Assembly (NCBI RefSeq): GCF_014695915.1
Contig: NZ_JACJPF010000101.1
Span: forward strand, 1-64,000
Source of the DNA: Trichocoleus sp. FACHB-40
Lineage (GTDB): Bacteria; Cyanobacteriota; Cyanobacteriia; Cyanobacteriales; FACHB-T130
Length of the DNA: 64,000 nucleotides
Reading direction: 5' to 3'
The position numbers and the translations under genes were made by a program. Under the pieces are notes generated by a model. The model did not search any database, was not told where the DNA came from, and saw only the letters and a list, made by a program, of their open reading frames with translations. This document shows, piece by piece, positions 42,944-51,602 of the stretch. Position 1 is the first letter of the stretch. Each line of letters starts with the position of its first letter.

Positions 42944-43323
42944 AGCTACTGCTTGATACTCATGTGTTTCTTTGGTTCATCAGTGGAGATCGCCGATTAT
43001 CAAATGACCTGCGTGACAGTATCCGCGATTCAGACAATGAGGTATATCTGAGTGTTGTCTCAGTATGGGAAGCAATTATCAAGTATCAATTAGGCAAGCT
43101 ACCACTGCCAGATTCTCCCGAAACTTATCTACCCAAACAGCGCGATATCCATCTCATCGCCAGTCTTCATCTAGATGAAAATAGTGTTGCTCAACTTGCC
43201 AATCTACCACCGTTACACCGAGATCCATTTGATAGAATACTCATCTGTCAAGCTGTAGAGCATGGTTTGACAATTGCCACACTGGATGCGGCAATTCGCG
43301 CCTATTCAGTTAGCGTCATTTAG
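42940..43323 (+). CDS. PIN-domain toxin (VapC-like)
   Basis: A 127-residue PIN-domain ribonuclease. It opens MKLLLDTHVFLWFISGD (Asp6). The acid in VYLSVVSVWEAIIKYQLGKL and the final pair in LHRDPFDRILICQA complete the site, and TIATLDAAIRAY is the end of the fold. It is the active partner of the overlapping Phd-type antitoxin. All expected catalytic acids are present, so it should be functional. Confidence 0.9.
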   Translation: MKLLLDTHVFLWFISGDRRLSNDLRDSIRDSDNEVYLSVVSVWEAIIKYQLGKLPLPDSPETYLPKQRDIHLIASLHLDENSVAQLANLPPLHRDPFDRILICQAVEHGLTIATLDAAIRAYSVSVI

Positions 43324-43347
43324 AGTATCTAAACAGCACCGTAGAGG

Positions 43348-43414
43348 GCGATCGCTCGTTCAGTCTCACCCTAGTCGAGTGAGGCGACAATTTAAGGAAT
43401 TTAGCGCGATCGCT
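43348..43414. repeat. 67-bp dispersed repeat, copy 2
   Basis: Same length and direction as 41654-41720, two mismatches in 67 bp (in GTYGARTGAGG). Together the copies enclose the CPBP gene and the Phd/PIN pair, 1,694 bp from start to start. Confidence 0.95.
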
Positions 43415-43513
43415 CGTGTCAAAAAGTCAGCAGCGATCGCTTTTGGTGAACGAAAGGAATTTAGCGGGATCGCTTGTGTCAAAAAGTCAGCAGCGATCGC
43501 TTTTAGCGAACGA
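43394..43513. repeat. 60-bp tandem repeat, two copies
   Basis: Copies at 43394-43453 and 43454-43513 have an exact 60-bp period. The shared parts are AAGGAATTTAGCG, GTGTCAAAAAGTCAGCAGCG and ATCGCTTTT. The first copy overlaps the end of the 67-bp repeat. Confidence 0.9.
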
Positions 43514-43551
43514 ACAGAGCCGCGCTCTTTCTAAGTTGGTTTTGGCTGCAC
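43493..43551. repeat. 59-bp diverged direct repeat, copy 2
   Basis: Partner of 42559-42617. It shares GCGATCGCTTTT, then GAAC-AACAGAGC, and the end TTGGTTTTGG-TGCAC. Confidence 0.8.
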
Positions 43552-43686
43552 TCCTACGCCTGTGTGCCTATTACACTGCAAACTGGTCAATAGGCTTCGC
43601 TCTCGCTGACGGCTCCCCATTAAACTTATGCTTAGCCAACAAGGCAAATAAGGAGGACTATCTCAATACTGGATAGTGAACAACTG

Positions 43687-43905
43687 TTGACAATTGAGTT
43701 GCAAGTTCGCCTATCGTGCGCTTTAGAATATTTGAAGTTAGCAGGCACTTTCTCGCCGAAGCTTGAAAATCTTCTACTACTTGGCGAGTGGCGCGATTTA
43801 GCGCGGGTTTTCTATCTGGCGAATGAGCGCAATTATAACTGTGGAGTGACTTATCCTATCTTAGAGACTGTTATTCTAAAAATAGTGGCTATAAAGCCTG
43901 AGTGA
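43687..43905 (+). CDS. Small protein, unknown function (start uncertain)
   Basis: A 72-residue frame from TTG 43687, open upstream through CTG codons to the AAGGAGGA at about 43650. The peptide LQVRLSCALEYLKLAGTFSPKLENLLLLGEWRDLARVFYLANERNY looks like a helical protein, not like random translation. I cannot name a family. It lies between the repeat region and the MQO-like gene. Confidence 0.4.
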   Translation: MTIELQVRLSCALEYLKLAGTFSPKLENLLLLGEWRDLARVFYLANERNYNCGVTYPILETVILKIVAIKPE

Positions 43906-44084
43906 AAAATGTAACATAATTTACAACAAAATAAGTTTTTTCTTCAGCAAAATTTCTGCTTTTATATGTCTAGGCAAGCTATCTAGTTTAGGTTATGTAA
44001 CTATTAAACTAACTTATCTAGATTTTAAATTTTTTACTTTTTTGTTTGGTCTTTTCTTACTCTTCGTTACATTTTGGAGAAACT

Positions 44085-45440
44085 ATGCAAGTTGAAAACA
44101 GCATCTATGAAGTAGCTATCATTGGAGGGGGAGTCTCTGGAACCGCCTTACTATATAGCTTAAGCAACTATACCAACATAAAGCGCATTGTTTTAATAGA
44201 AAAGAATTCAGAAGTTGCATTAGGAAACTCTCATAAAACAAGTAATAGTCAAACACTTCATTTTGGTGACATAGAAACTAACTATACTTTGGAGAAAGCT
44301 CAAAAAGTAAACAAAGCTTCAAGTTTAGTTAAAAATTATATTTTGAGAAACGATCCGCAGCAAGAAATTTACAGCAAATACCACAAAATGGTTTTGGGTA
44401 TAGGAAAAGAACAAATTCAAGAACTTAGAGAAAGATATAAAGAATTTAAGTCGCTGTTTCCTAAGTTGAAATTGATTGGAAAAGAAGAAATTAAATTTAT
44501 AGAGCCTAATTTAGTAAACGATAGAGCACCTGAAGAAGAAATTTTGGCTTTGTTTACTGAAGAAGGTTACACAATAGATTTTCAGAAGCTATCCCAATCA
44601 TTTCTAGAAAGAGCAATTAATAAGGCTCAAGAAAGAATTGATTTGATGATGGAAACAAAGGTTAAAAATATCAAAAAAGAAGGAGGATTTTATCAGATTC
44701 AAACAGATAAAGAAGTAGTGGTTGCTAAGGTGGTTATTTTTACAGCAGCAGCCTATAGTTTACTGTTTGCAAAATCTTTAGGATATGGGAAAGATTATGC
44801 GCTCCTGAATGTAGCAGGGAATTTTTACCTGGCACCAGGGGTTTTAAACGGTAAAGTCTATACTGTACAGATGAAAGAAATACCTTTTGCAGCTATTCAT
44901 GGAGATTCAGAAGTTCACGATCAAAGTAAGACTAGATTTGGCCCAACTGCCAAAGTTACTTTTCAGTTAGAGGGGCGTAACTATGCTAGTATTTTTGACT
45001 ATTTTAGAACAGCCGGACTCAGTATCAATGCTTTTTTAAGCTTTTTCAATATCCTTTCAGATAAGGTGATATTGAAATATATATTGAGAAATTATATTTA
45101 CGATATTCCCTTAATTGGCAGAAGGTTATTTTTAAAAGAAGTTAAAAAAATTGTTCCTTCATTACAATTGAGCGATTTGAAGCTGGCTAAAGGGTATGGA
45201 GGAATTAGACCTCAAATTGTGAATCTTAAGACTAAGCGCCTTGAGTTGGGAGAAGCTAAAATTTTAGGAGAAAATATAGTATTTAACATCACGCCTTCTC
45301 CAGGGGCTTCAACTTGCTTACAAAATGCCGAATATGATACAGAAAAAATTCTAGATTTTCTGGGTCAAGAGTATACATTTGACAAGAACCGATTCTTGCA
45401 AGATTTAGGGGATGAGCAAGCTTTGGCTCAAATTACATAA
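44085..45440 (+). CDS. FAD-dependent oxidoreductase, MQO-like
   Basis: A 451-residue flavoprotein starting at ATG 44085 after TGGAGAAACT. The FAD-binding motif is YEVAIIGGGVSGTALLYSLSN. Downstream KTSNSQTLHFGDIETNYTLEKA, TRFGPTAKVTFQLEGR and ITPSPGASTCLQNAEYD follow the general plan of malate:quinone oxidoreductases (family MQO). The substrate motif differs from proven MQO enzymes. Composition is AT-rich with Lys/Asn/Ile codons ending in A or T, unlike the neighbours, which suggests transfer. The substrate is open. Confidence 0.75.
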   Translation: MQVENSIYEVAIIGGGVSGTALLYSLSNYTNIKRIVLIEKNSEVALGNSHKTSNSQTLHFGDIETNYTLEKAQKVNKASSLVKNYILRNDPQQEIYSKYHKMVLGIGKEQIQELRERYKEFKSLFPKLKLIGKEEIKFIEPNLVNDRAPEEEILALFTEEGYTIDFQKLSQSFLERAINKAQERIDLMMETKVKNIKKEGGFYQIQTDKEVVVAKVVIFTAAAYSLLFAKSLGYGKDYALLNVAGNFYLAPGVLNGKVYTVQMKEIPFAAIHGDSEVHDQSKTRFGPTAKVTFQLEGRNYASIFDYFRTAGLSINAFLSFFNILSDKVILKYILRNYIYDIPLIGRRLFLKEVKKIVPSLQLSDLKLAKGYGGIRPQIVNLKTKRLELGEAKILGENIVFNITPSPGASTCLQNAEYDTEKILDFLGQEYTFDKNRFLQDLGDEQALAQIT

Positions 45441-45459
45441 CTATTGCATGGCAGTTGTC

Positions 45460-46794
45460 TCAATTTTTGATTCCCTTAAACCGTTCTTGCGCTGTCTTAA
45501 ATGCTTCTTGCATAACAGACTGAATTTTCTTAGGATCTGGTTTCTTGCCCCCCATTAAGTCACCGAAATAGACGCAGGCTCCTTCGCCTAACGCCCAAGT
45601 GTACGCAGCAGCCCAGGAAGCGGCTATTACACTCCCGATGCCAGGTATGAATTTGATTAACTCTCGCCCGACTGCCCGCGCCAGAAACCCACTAGCGATC
45701 GCGCTGACAATACCCCCCGCCTGCGAAGGAGTCACGGTTTGCCCGTACAAATTCCCTAAAATACCCACCATCGAGACTTGCAAAGCAGTCAGCACTGGCA
45801 TGGTGGCGAATGGTAGTGGCACAGCTTCAACCGTGGCTGCCATGATGGAAAATGCCAACATATAGCGTCTTCCGACATCTCGGTAAAGGTTGCCAATTTT
45901 CTCGCTAGCTCCCTTATCTAACAACTGATAAATCGCACGGGCTTCAGCTTCCGGGAGTAGGTCTGCTAGAGCATCTCTGAGCGCCTCTAAGCCATAAAAT
46001 ACGGGATCGTAGCCGTCTTCTTCTAGAGTGAAGTCAATCAATACTGCGCGATCGCACACTCCTGAAAAGGCTTGCTGGAGCGCGGCGAAGGCTCGATTTA
46101 CCTGCTCAATGTCAGGTGGATAAGTAGGATGATCGGCGGTATCGTTTGGATAAACTTCATGCAAGCAGGTGACAGCCAACAGACAGGGAACATCTGGATG
46201 CTGCTGACGCAAGTTCTGTGCAATTTGTCGCAGGGTGTCGGTAGCAAAATCATTGATTTTGACGGTCAGAATCAAGATTTTGGCGCGGTGAGTTTCCTGT
46301 TGCAAATCTCCCACCAACTCCCGCACAATCGCCTGTGTGTCCTGATTGACATCTCCTAGCCCGACTGTATCTGTAAAGATGAGCAACGGCAGATCCTCAG
46401 AAGGATAGGCATAGCGTTCGGTGTGCTGGGTGTGGGGACGAAATCCTTGACCCACAATCTCAGATGAAACGCCCGTCAGTCCTCGCACAATCGAACTTTT
46501 CCCGGCTTGGGGCTTACCAATCAACAAGGCTTCTGTGGTTGGTAGTTCGGCTCGAACACTCTCTAAAATCTCTGCAATTCGATCTTCGCTGACGCTAAAC
46601 AACCCAGCAGCCTTCTGAGCCGCTTGTATGGGTAGGAGTTGCCTCAAGCGTGTTGTTGCGTTGTTCCAGACACCTGCAATGCGGTTTATCGGGGAATCAT
46701 CGACTGACCCAGTTGTTACATCAGTCGGTTCACTCAATTGCTGAGAATTAGCTGAAGGCGAGTCAGCATCACGTTGCTCAGTCATGGGCATCAA
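45460..46794 (-). CDS. GTPase with C-terminal membrane (DUF697-like) domain
   Basis: A 444-residue protein. The GTPase domain runs about 85-280: G1 LLIGKPQAGKSSIVRGL, G3 IFTDTVGLGDVNQDT. G4 is replaced by a less standard LLAVTCLHEVYP. The C-terminal half (about 315-420) holds hydrophobic segments with Gly and Ala, like DUF697 membrane domains that follow such GTPases. A disordered N-terminus (about 1-55) is Ser/Asp-rich. The role is probably in membrane or cell-surface handling, but is not known. Confidence 0.8.
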   Translation of the reverse strand: MMPMTEQRDADSPSANSQQLSEPTDVTTGSVDDSPINRIAGVWNNATTRLRQLLPIQAAQKAAGLFSVSEDRIAEILESVRAELPTTEALLIGKPQAGKSSIVRGLTGVSSEIVGQGFRPHTQHTERYAYPSEDLPLLIFTDTVGLGDVNQDTQAIVRELVGDLQQETHRAKILILTVKINDFATDTLRQIAQNLRQQHPDVPCLLAVTCLHEVYPNDTADHPTYPPDIEQVNRAFAALQQAFSGVCDRAVLIDFTLEEDGYDPVFYGLEALRDALADLLPEAEARAIYQLLDKGASEKIGNLYRDVGRRYMLAFSIMAATVEAVPLPFATMPVLTALQVSMVGILGNLYGQTVTPSQAGGIVSAIASGFLARAVGRELIKFIPGIGSVIAASWAAAYTWALGEGACVYFGDLMGGKKPDPKKIQSVMQEAFKTAQERFKGIKN

Positions 46795-47100
46795 AAAAGC
46801 GGATAGGTTCAGACTACATCCTGTCTATTATCCAGACTACAAGCAACGGCACAAGAAGATCCGCTTTTATAGGGTTTCTCAGTTGTATTAAATACAGAAA
46901 CTAACCCACAGCCCCTTCTCACCTCTCCCTAACCCTCTCCTAGTGTCGTGTCTAGCCTAAAATGTTGGGTTCATTGAACGCCAAAATGCTTGTATTAAAG
47001 AATTTTTGACATCTGCTCTACCCAATATTTTAAGCTTGCCGCGCTACTAGGAGGAGAGGGAAGCCCAATAAATGTTTTATACGGGGAAAGGGGTATTAGC

Positions 47101-47123
47101 CCCTCCCCTTGAAGGGGAGGGGT
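47101..47123. repeat. Perfect GC-rich palindrome
   Basis: CCCCTCCCCT (47101-47110) pairs with AGGGGAGGGG (47114-47123) around a TGA loop. It is a dispersed REP-like hairpin of the type usual in cyanobacterial spacers. Confidence 0.7.
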
Positions 47124-47169
47124 TGGGGAGAGGTAAATTTGTATTGCACCGAAGTGGGAATCGCTATAT

Positions 47170-47200
47170 TAACAAAGCCCGCGCAACGCGAGCTTTGTTA
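47170..47200. terminator. Hairpin downstream of the secreted-protein gene
   Basis: A 14-bp stem with one mismatch (TAACAAAGCCCGCG and CGCGAGCTTTGTTA) and a CAA loop ends about 20 bp from the stop of the minus-strand gene. On the plus strand it is followed by GTGTCGGGTTTTTT. It is probably a bidirectional terminator. Confidence 0.6.
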
Positions 47201-47221
47201 GTGTCGGGTTTTTTACACTTT

Positions 47222-48385
47222 TTAACGATTTGCTATCCAATACCCTAACGCCTGTCCCATCTTTTTGAGATAAAAAGGTCGTTGGTAACTGTAGTCTGCC
47301 AGATGTGCGGCGGGTGCGATAATGCCTCTGTACTTCTCACCATCGCACCAGTAACCATTGGGTTCGGATAGTGGCGTATCAACTTGGGTAAAGTGCATCA
47401 AACCAAACAATCCAGCATTAAGCAATTCTTGCTGGCGCGATCGCAACTCCTGATAAACTAAAGCTCCACCATTATCCCAATCAGTGTTTGGATCTGCCAT
47501 CAGGAAAAGGTAGTCTATCATAGACGATTTTCCCAGTTTGGTCTTGATGAAGTTAGCAATCTCGATTATCCGGTCAGGCATATAATAAAGCTTAGCTTGA
47601 TCCGGGGTTAAGCGTTGGCATCCGTTGCCATCATTACGCCACGGCCCCTGCGTCACTTGGAAGCCAAAAAACTCTACTCCTGGTGCTGCTGCACTCAGAG
47701 TGGTTAGAAATTTGTCTAAACCACCTGTTCCGGGGTTGAAGTCACCAAAAGCTAAACCAACTTTCACCCGCAGTCCCGTGACAGACCGACTTGCATTGCG
47801 TAGTCTTTGGGCAGCTTCAGCCATCAATTTACCAAAATTTTGCGGTATACTCGCATCCCAACCAGATGATACTAAGGCGGGGTCGCGGAGAGTTCCCACT
47901 AAGTTATGCTCTGGTTCTAGCACTAGGTATACTTGTCCTGTGGTTTTAGCTAGCACTTCCTTGGCGAAGCGGTCTAACTCGGAAAAATACCAACTTTTCC
48001 TAGCTTCAATTTCCGCCCAAGTTTTTTTAGTTTGGACGTCGGCTGTGATGAAGTCAAGGATAAAAACCGGGATGACACCTTCTTGTTTCATCCTAGCTGT
48101 ACTTGTGCAAGTAGTCTGACCTGAGACGCAACCATACCAGATTGGCTCCCATCCCTTACCTACCCAAATCTGCTGCATATCTGGTTTGGGTAAGCCTGCT
48201 TCTTTAGAAATGTCCAGGCTATCTGTCCAGGTACCTTGGACTAAGCTAGCGCCGCCACCATAACCCAGGAGGATGCGAGTGGTTTGGGATGTGGCGACGG
48301 TGTTGAATTCAAATGATAGAACGAACGCGATCGCAAACGCCAGCAAAAATTTCCACGTTTTGTTCTTGAAAAAACTTATATTCAC
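47222..48385 (-). CDS. Secreted protein, possible TIM-barrel glycosidase
   Basis: A 387-residue protein with a signal peptide (residues 1-33, KNKTWKFLLAFAIAFVLSF and cleavage near VATSQ). The mature part carries alternating strands and helices with IPVFILDFITADVQ, QVYLVLEPEHNLVG (Glu-x-Glu-His as possible catalytic acid), VGLAFGDFNPGTGG, GVEFFGFQVTQGPW and DYLFLMADPNTDWDN. The layout resembles a TIM-barrel glycoside hydrolase, but I cannot place it in a numbered family. Confidence 0.6.
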   Translation of the reverse strand: MNISFFKNKTWKFLLAFAIAFVLSFEFNTVATSQTTRILLGYGGGASLVQGTWTDSLDISKEAGLPKPDMQQIWVGKGWEPIWYGCVSGQTTCTSTARMKQEGVIPVFILDFITADVQTKKTWAEIEARKSWYFSELDRFAKEVLAKTTGQVYLVLEPEHNLVGTLRDPALVSSGWDASIPQNFGKLMAEAAQRLRNASRSVTGLRVKVGLAFGDFNPGTGGLDKFLTTLSAAAPGVEFFGFQVTQGPWRNDGNGCQRLTPDQAKLYYMPDRIIEIANFIKTKLGKSSMIDYLFLMADPNTDWDNGGALVYQELRSRQQELLNAGLFGLMHFTQVDTPLSEPNGYWCDGEKYRGIIAPAAHLADYSYQRPFYLKKMGQALGYWIANR

Positions 48386-48870
48386 TAAAGTTGCCTCAAT
48401 TAAAGATAGGTGTATCTGTCGAGTCTTTTCCCACGCCGATAAGTTTTTCGACAGCTTATCTCCGTGTCCGGCAAGTATTAAAAAGTTCAGTAATTTCTCT
48501 AATAAGTACGTAGATTAGCGTAAGAAGAATTGTATATTGGGTTATGCGATCGCAACCTAATACCCACAAGGATTTGTTGGGTTTCGATGGCAAAATCCAA
48601 CAACTGGTTACTTGCTAAATTAACGGATAATACCTAAGCAAGTTGGGTGCGTAAGTGCAAGTTAATGCACCAAAACCCTTACAATCTTGGAGGTAGGTAA
48701 GGTTTTTGAAACTCAACATCCAGTAAACAAGCGTGAGTTATTGGGTGAGGTGCCTCAAACGCCACATCGCTCAACGAGGGGAACCCCCGCTTTTCGTCTG
48801 GCTCCCCAACCTACAAAATATGCACTATTTTAAGTGTGCTACCACAATACAAAATGGAAGAAAATTCAAA
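48386..48870. other. Spacer before the glutathione peroxidase gene
   Basis: A 485-bp gene-free stretch. An imperfect inverted repeat (TTGTTGGGTTT and AAAATCCAACAA, 48574-48603) and a HIP1 octamer at about 48546 are visible. The region 48650-48820 contains degraded repeats such as GAGGCGCCTCAAACG-like words. No promoter can be fixed. Confidence 0.4.
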
Positions 48871-49356
48871 ATGAGCAACACAGTTTCCGACATCGCCGTA
48901 AAAACCATCAATGGGGAAGATAAACAACTCTCCGAGTACGCCGGAAAGGTACTCTTAATAGTAAATGTGGCTTCCTACTGCGGCTACACGCTTCAATACA
49001 AAGGACTGGAACAGTTAAACCAAAAATATCGAGATACTGGGTTGCGCGTCTTAGCTTTCCCCTGCAACGACTTTGGAGCGCAAGAACCTGGAAGCAACGC
49101 AGAAATTATGCAATTCTGCACGAAAAACTACGGCGTTAACTTTGAGATGTTTGACAAAGTTCACGCCAAAGGTGCCCAACAGCACCCACTTTATAATCGA
49201 CTCACCAATGCAGTTGAACCTACAGGAAATGTTTCTTGGAATTTTGAGAAATTCTTAATCAGCAAGCAGGGTGAAGTGGTCGCCAGATTTAATAGTAGCG
49301 TCAAGCCAGATTCTCCAGAATTGATTGCTGCAATTGAGCGTGAGTTAGCAAAATAA
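48871..49356 (+). CDS. Glutathione peroxidase family protein (cysteine type)
   Basis: A 161-residue thiol peroxidase of the GPx fold. The start is ATG 48871, since the upstream frame to 48733 has no family features. The catalytic residue is Cys37 in NVASYCGYTLQYKGLEQL. The tetrad partners Gln71 (FPCNDFGAQEPG) and Trp123/Asn124 (GNVSWNFEKF) are present. No second resolving Cys region is obvious, so the electron donor is uncertain; cyanobacterial relatives use NADPH or thioredoxin. It leads a plus-strand run with DUF1824. Confidence 0.9.
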   Translation: MSNTVSDIAVKTINGEDKQLSEYAGKVLLIVNVASYCGYTLQYKGLEQLNQKYRDTGLRVLAFPCNDFGAQEPGSNAEIMQFCTKNYGVNFEMFDKVHAKGAQQHPLYNRLTNAVEPTGNVSWNFEKFLISKQGEVVARFNSSVKPDSPELIAAIERELAK

Positions 49357-49367
49357 CTGTAAAATTT

Positions 49368-49787
49368 ATGTCCCTACAAAACCCGGCTAATCTCACTGTT
49401 GAAGAAGCGCATAAAATCCTTAAGGCTTTCGACTGCGTAAATTCCAGTGAATCAGCACCAACTAAAGACTCAATTCGTCAAGCTTTACTTTTGGTGACAG
49501 AGCTTTGCGATAATCAAATATTAGGAATTTGCGCCGACACCGCAGAACAGGGTATTCTGGCTTTGAAAACTTATACAGAAGCGTTGGGTTATGAAGTCCC
49601 CCAATTATCGGCAATAGATGGCTCTGTTTACATCAAATTTAACCCAAAAACAGGCTTATGTTATCTTGATTCTTACACAGGAGAACATCGCGGAGTCCTA
49701 ATTTCCTGCCAGTCTGCATATGACGGAGGAATTAACGAAATGTACGGGCATTTGCCACTATATTTATTCACATCGGAATCGTCATGA
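49368..49787 (+). CDS. DUF1824 family protein
   Basis: A 139-residue soluble protein 11 bp after the peroxidase gene. LTVEEAHKILKAFDC, ICADTAEQGILALKTYTEALGY and VYIKFNPKTGLCYLDSYTGEHRGVLISCQS match DUF1824, a small family of cyanobacteria with no proven role. Its end overlaps the next gene by 4 bp (ATGA), indicating one operon. Confidence 0.85.
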   Translation: MSLQNPANLTVEEAHKILKAFDCVNSSESAPTKDSIRQALLLVTELCDNQILGICADTAEQGILALKTYTEALGYEVPQLSAIDGSVYIKFNPKTGLCYLDSYTGEHRGVLISCQSAYDGGINEMYGHLPLYLFTSESS

Positions 49788-50605
49788 ACGTAGCAATTAT
49801 TGGCTGTGGTTACGTTGGTAAAGCAGTTGCTGAATATTGGCAAAAATTAGGTTTTGTTATCACCGCAACCACAACCACCCCGGAAAAAGTTTCAGAATTG
49901 GAAGCAGTTGCCCAACGAGTTGTCGTAGTTAAAGGCAACGATCCAGAAGGTCTAAAGTCAGTCTTGGAAAACCAGGGTACTGTGCTTTTGAGTGTTGGTG
50001 CGAAAAGTGCCAATGAGTACGAAGAAACTTATCTAGAAACAGCTCAAACTTTAGTATCAATTTTACCCCAAATAGGTTCGCTGCAACAACTAATTTACAC
50101 GGGAAGCTACTCTATTTATGGCAATAGAAATGGCTCATTAGTAGATGAAGAATTACCCGTTGCGCCTGAAAATTCTACTGGTAAAATTCTCTCTCAAACT
50201 GAGGAAGTATTACTGTCAGCCTCAACTGAAAATCTAGGCGTTTGTATTCTTCGCTTGGGTGGAATTTATGGTTCTGGTCGCGAACTGGTGAAGATTTTTC
50301 GCAATGCACCCGGAACAACCAGACCTGGAAGCGGAGAAGATATTACAAACTGGATTCGCCTTGATGATATCGTTGCTGGTATAGAATTCGTCCGTCAGCA
50401 CCGACTACAAGGCATTTATAACTTAGTAGATGATGCCCATCTGACAAGTAGAGAACTGCTGGATAGAATGTGCGAAAAGCACAATTTACCTAAAGTTTTA
50501 TGGGATTCGTCTCTTAAGAGTCTTCGACCATGCAATGCCCTGGTTTCTAATCAAAAGATAAAAGACGCAGGATATCAGTTGATTCATCCACAAATGATAG
50601 TGTAA
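49784..50605 (+). CDS. NAD-dependent epimerase/dehydratase (SDR) protein
   Basis: A 273-residue extended/atypical short-chain dehydrogenase. NAD(P) binds at VAIIGCGYVGKAVAEYW (GxGxxG). The catalytic-like region is YTGSYSIYGNRNG (Ser-Tyr), with CILRLGGIYGSGREL and GIYNLVDDAHLTSRELLDRMC later. It resembles the YeeZ-type proteins, whose substrate is unknown. It overlaps DUF1824 and precedes the aldo/keto reductase by about 17 bp. Confidence 0.85.
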   Translation: MNVAIIGCGYVGKAVAEYWQKLGFVITATTTTPEKVSELEAVAQRVVVVKGNDPEGLKSVLENQGTVLLSVGAKSANEYEETYLETAQTLVSILPQIGSLQQLIYTGSYSIYGNRNGSLVDEELPVAPENSTGKILSQTEEVLLSASTENLGVCILRLGGIYGSGRELVKIFRNAPGTTRPGSGEDITNWIRLDDIVAGIEFVRQHRLQGIYNLVDDAHLTSRELLDRMCEKHNLPKVLWDSSLKSLRPCNALVSNQKIKDAGYQLIHPQMIV

Positions 50606-50622
50606 TTGATATATTATAAGGC

Positions 50623-51567
50623 ATGAGCAATAAAGAATTACTTTCAAATACATCTTTAATTGTCGGTTGCTGGCAACTCGATGACCGCAGCTGGAAACAA
50701 ATTTCAGAAAATGACATTGCCCGTGCGCTGGACATTTACTTAGCTTTAGGTATCAATACTTTTGATACAGCAGACATTTATGGACGCAGTGAAAGTGTTG
50801 TTGGTCGCTTGCTGAAAGGACGCGATCGCACAATTTTTACTAAAGCTGTCTTTTTCGGAAATGTCCCCACTCCCGCACAAATTAAAAGCAAAATTGAAGC
50901 TTCTCTCCGCAATTTGCAGCAGGATACCTTGGATTGCGTGCAAATCCACTGGCACAACCCGCAGCTAGATTTTGACTCTACTTTTGCAGCTTTCAATGAA
51001 TTATTAGAACAGGGAAAAATTCGCCAGCTTGGTGTCACCAACTTCAATACTCCTATGTTGGAAAAAGCTGTAGAATACGCCCCCATCAGCAGTCATCAAG
51101 TTCAGTATAGTTTAATTGACAGACGTGTTGAAAACTCAATGCAGACGCTTTGCCTGAAGCAGAATATTGCTTTGTTGCCATATGGCCCTTTAGCAGGCGG
51201 TTTCTTGTCAGAAAAGTTTCGAGGTGTCACCTCACCTCCAAGCGAATTATCTCACGCTCGTAGCTTCTATTACAATAGTATGATTAGAGCGCACGGTGGT
51301 TGGAAACCTGTACTGGAAATGCTGGAGACATTGGCACAGGTAGCGCAGAAATACAATAAGACTATTTCCCAAGTTACGCTAAATTGGGTTAAGCAACAGC
51401 CTGGTGTTGCTGCTGTAATCTCTGGCTTTACTACAGATCGTCAGCAGATCCAAAAAAATGTGGAAGCTTTAAGTTGGAGTCTAGATAAAGAAGATTTACA
51501 ATTACTTTCTCAGAGTTCAGATGCTTTGTTTAAGCAACCTGGAGATATTTACTCTTACGAACGATAG
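50623..51567 (+). CDS. Aldo/keto reductase
   Basis: A 314-residue cytoplasmic NADP-dependent reductase. The catalytic tetrad is present: Asp and Tyr in FDTADIYGRSE, Lys in TIFTKAVFF and His in CVQIHWHNP. SGFTTDRQQIQKNVEALSW is the cofactor end. It has no export signal, unlike the Tat-type member at 11560. Its substrate is unknown. It is the fourth gene in the run that starts with the peroxidase. Confidence 0.9.
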   Translation: MSNKELLSNTSLIVGCWQLDDRSWKQISENDIARALDIYLALGINTFDTADIYGRSESVVGRLLKGRDRTIFTKAVFFGNVPTPAQIKSKIEASLRNLQQDTLDCVQIHWHNPQLDFDSTFAAFNELLEQGKIRQLGVTNFNTPMLEKAVEYAPISSHQVQYSLIDRRVENSMQTLCLKQNIALLPYGPLAGGFLSEKFRGVTSPPSELSHARSFYYNSMIRAHGGWKPVLEMLETLAQVAQKYNKTISQVTLNWVKQQPGVAAVISGFTTDRQQIQKNVEALSWSLDKEDLQLLSQSSDALFKQPGDIYSYER

Positions 51568-51602
51568 TTGTGAGTTTTTCAACCAAAAGGACGCAAAAAA
51601 TT

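Larger units (their letters stand above)
43324..43686. other. Repeat-rich spacer after the PIN toxin
   Basis: A 363-bp stretch made mostly of repeats: the 67-bp copy 2, the 60-bp tandem and the 59-bp copy 2. The rest, 43552-43686, has no gene features except an AAGGAGGA at about 43650, a possible ribosome-binding site for the next small gene. Confidence 0.6.
46795..47221. other. Spacer between GTPase and secreted-protein genes
   Basis: A 427-bp gene-free stretch. It holds direct-repeat pieces (CTCACCTCTCCCTAACCC), an inverted repeat at 47101-47123 and a stem at 47170-47200. It must contain the promoter of the minus-strand GTPase gene near its left end. Confidence 0.5.

Noticed and set aside
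42940..43323. The Phd/PIN pair as a broken system
   Set aside because: Both genes have intact motifs and the expected ATGA overlap, so the pair is considered complete.
43274..43676. Two frames downstream of the PIN toxin with repeated ARVKKSAAIAF and similar words
   Set aside because: They arise from the 60-bp tandem repeat and HIP1 octamers. There are no family features and no ribosome-binding site.
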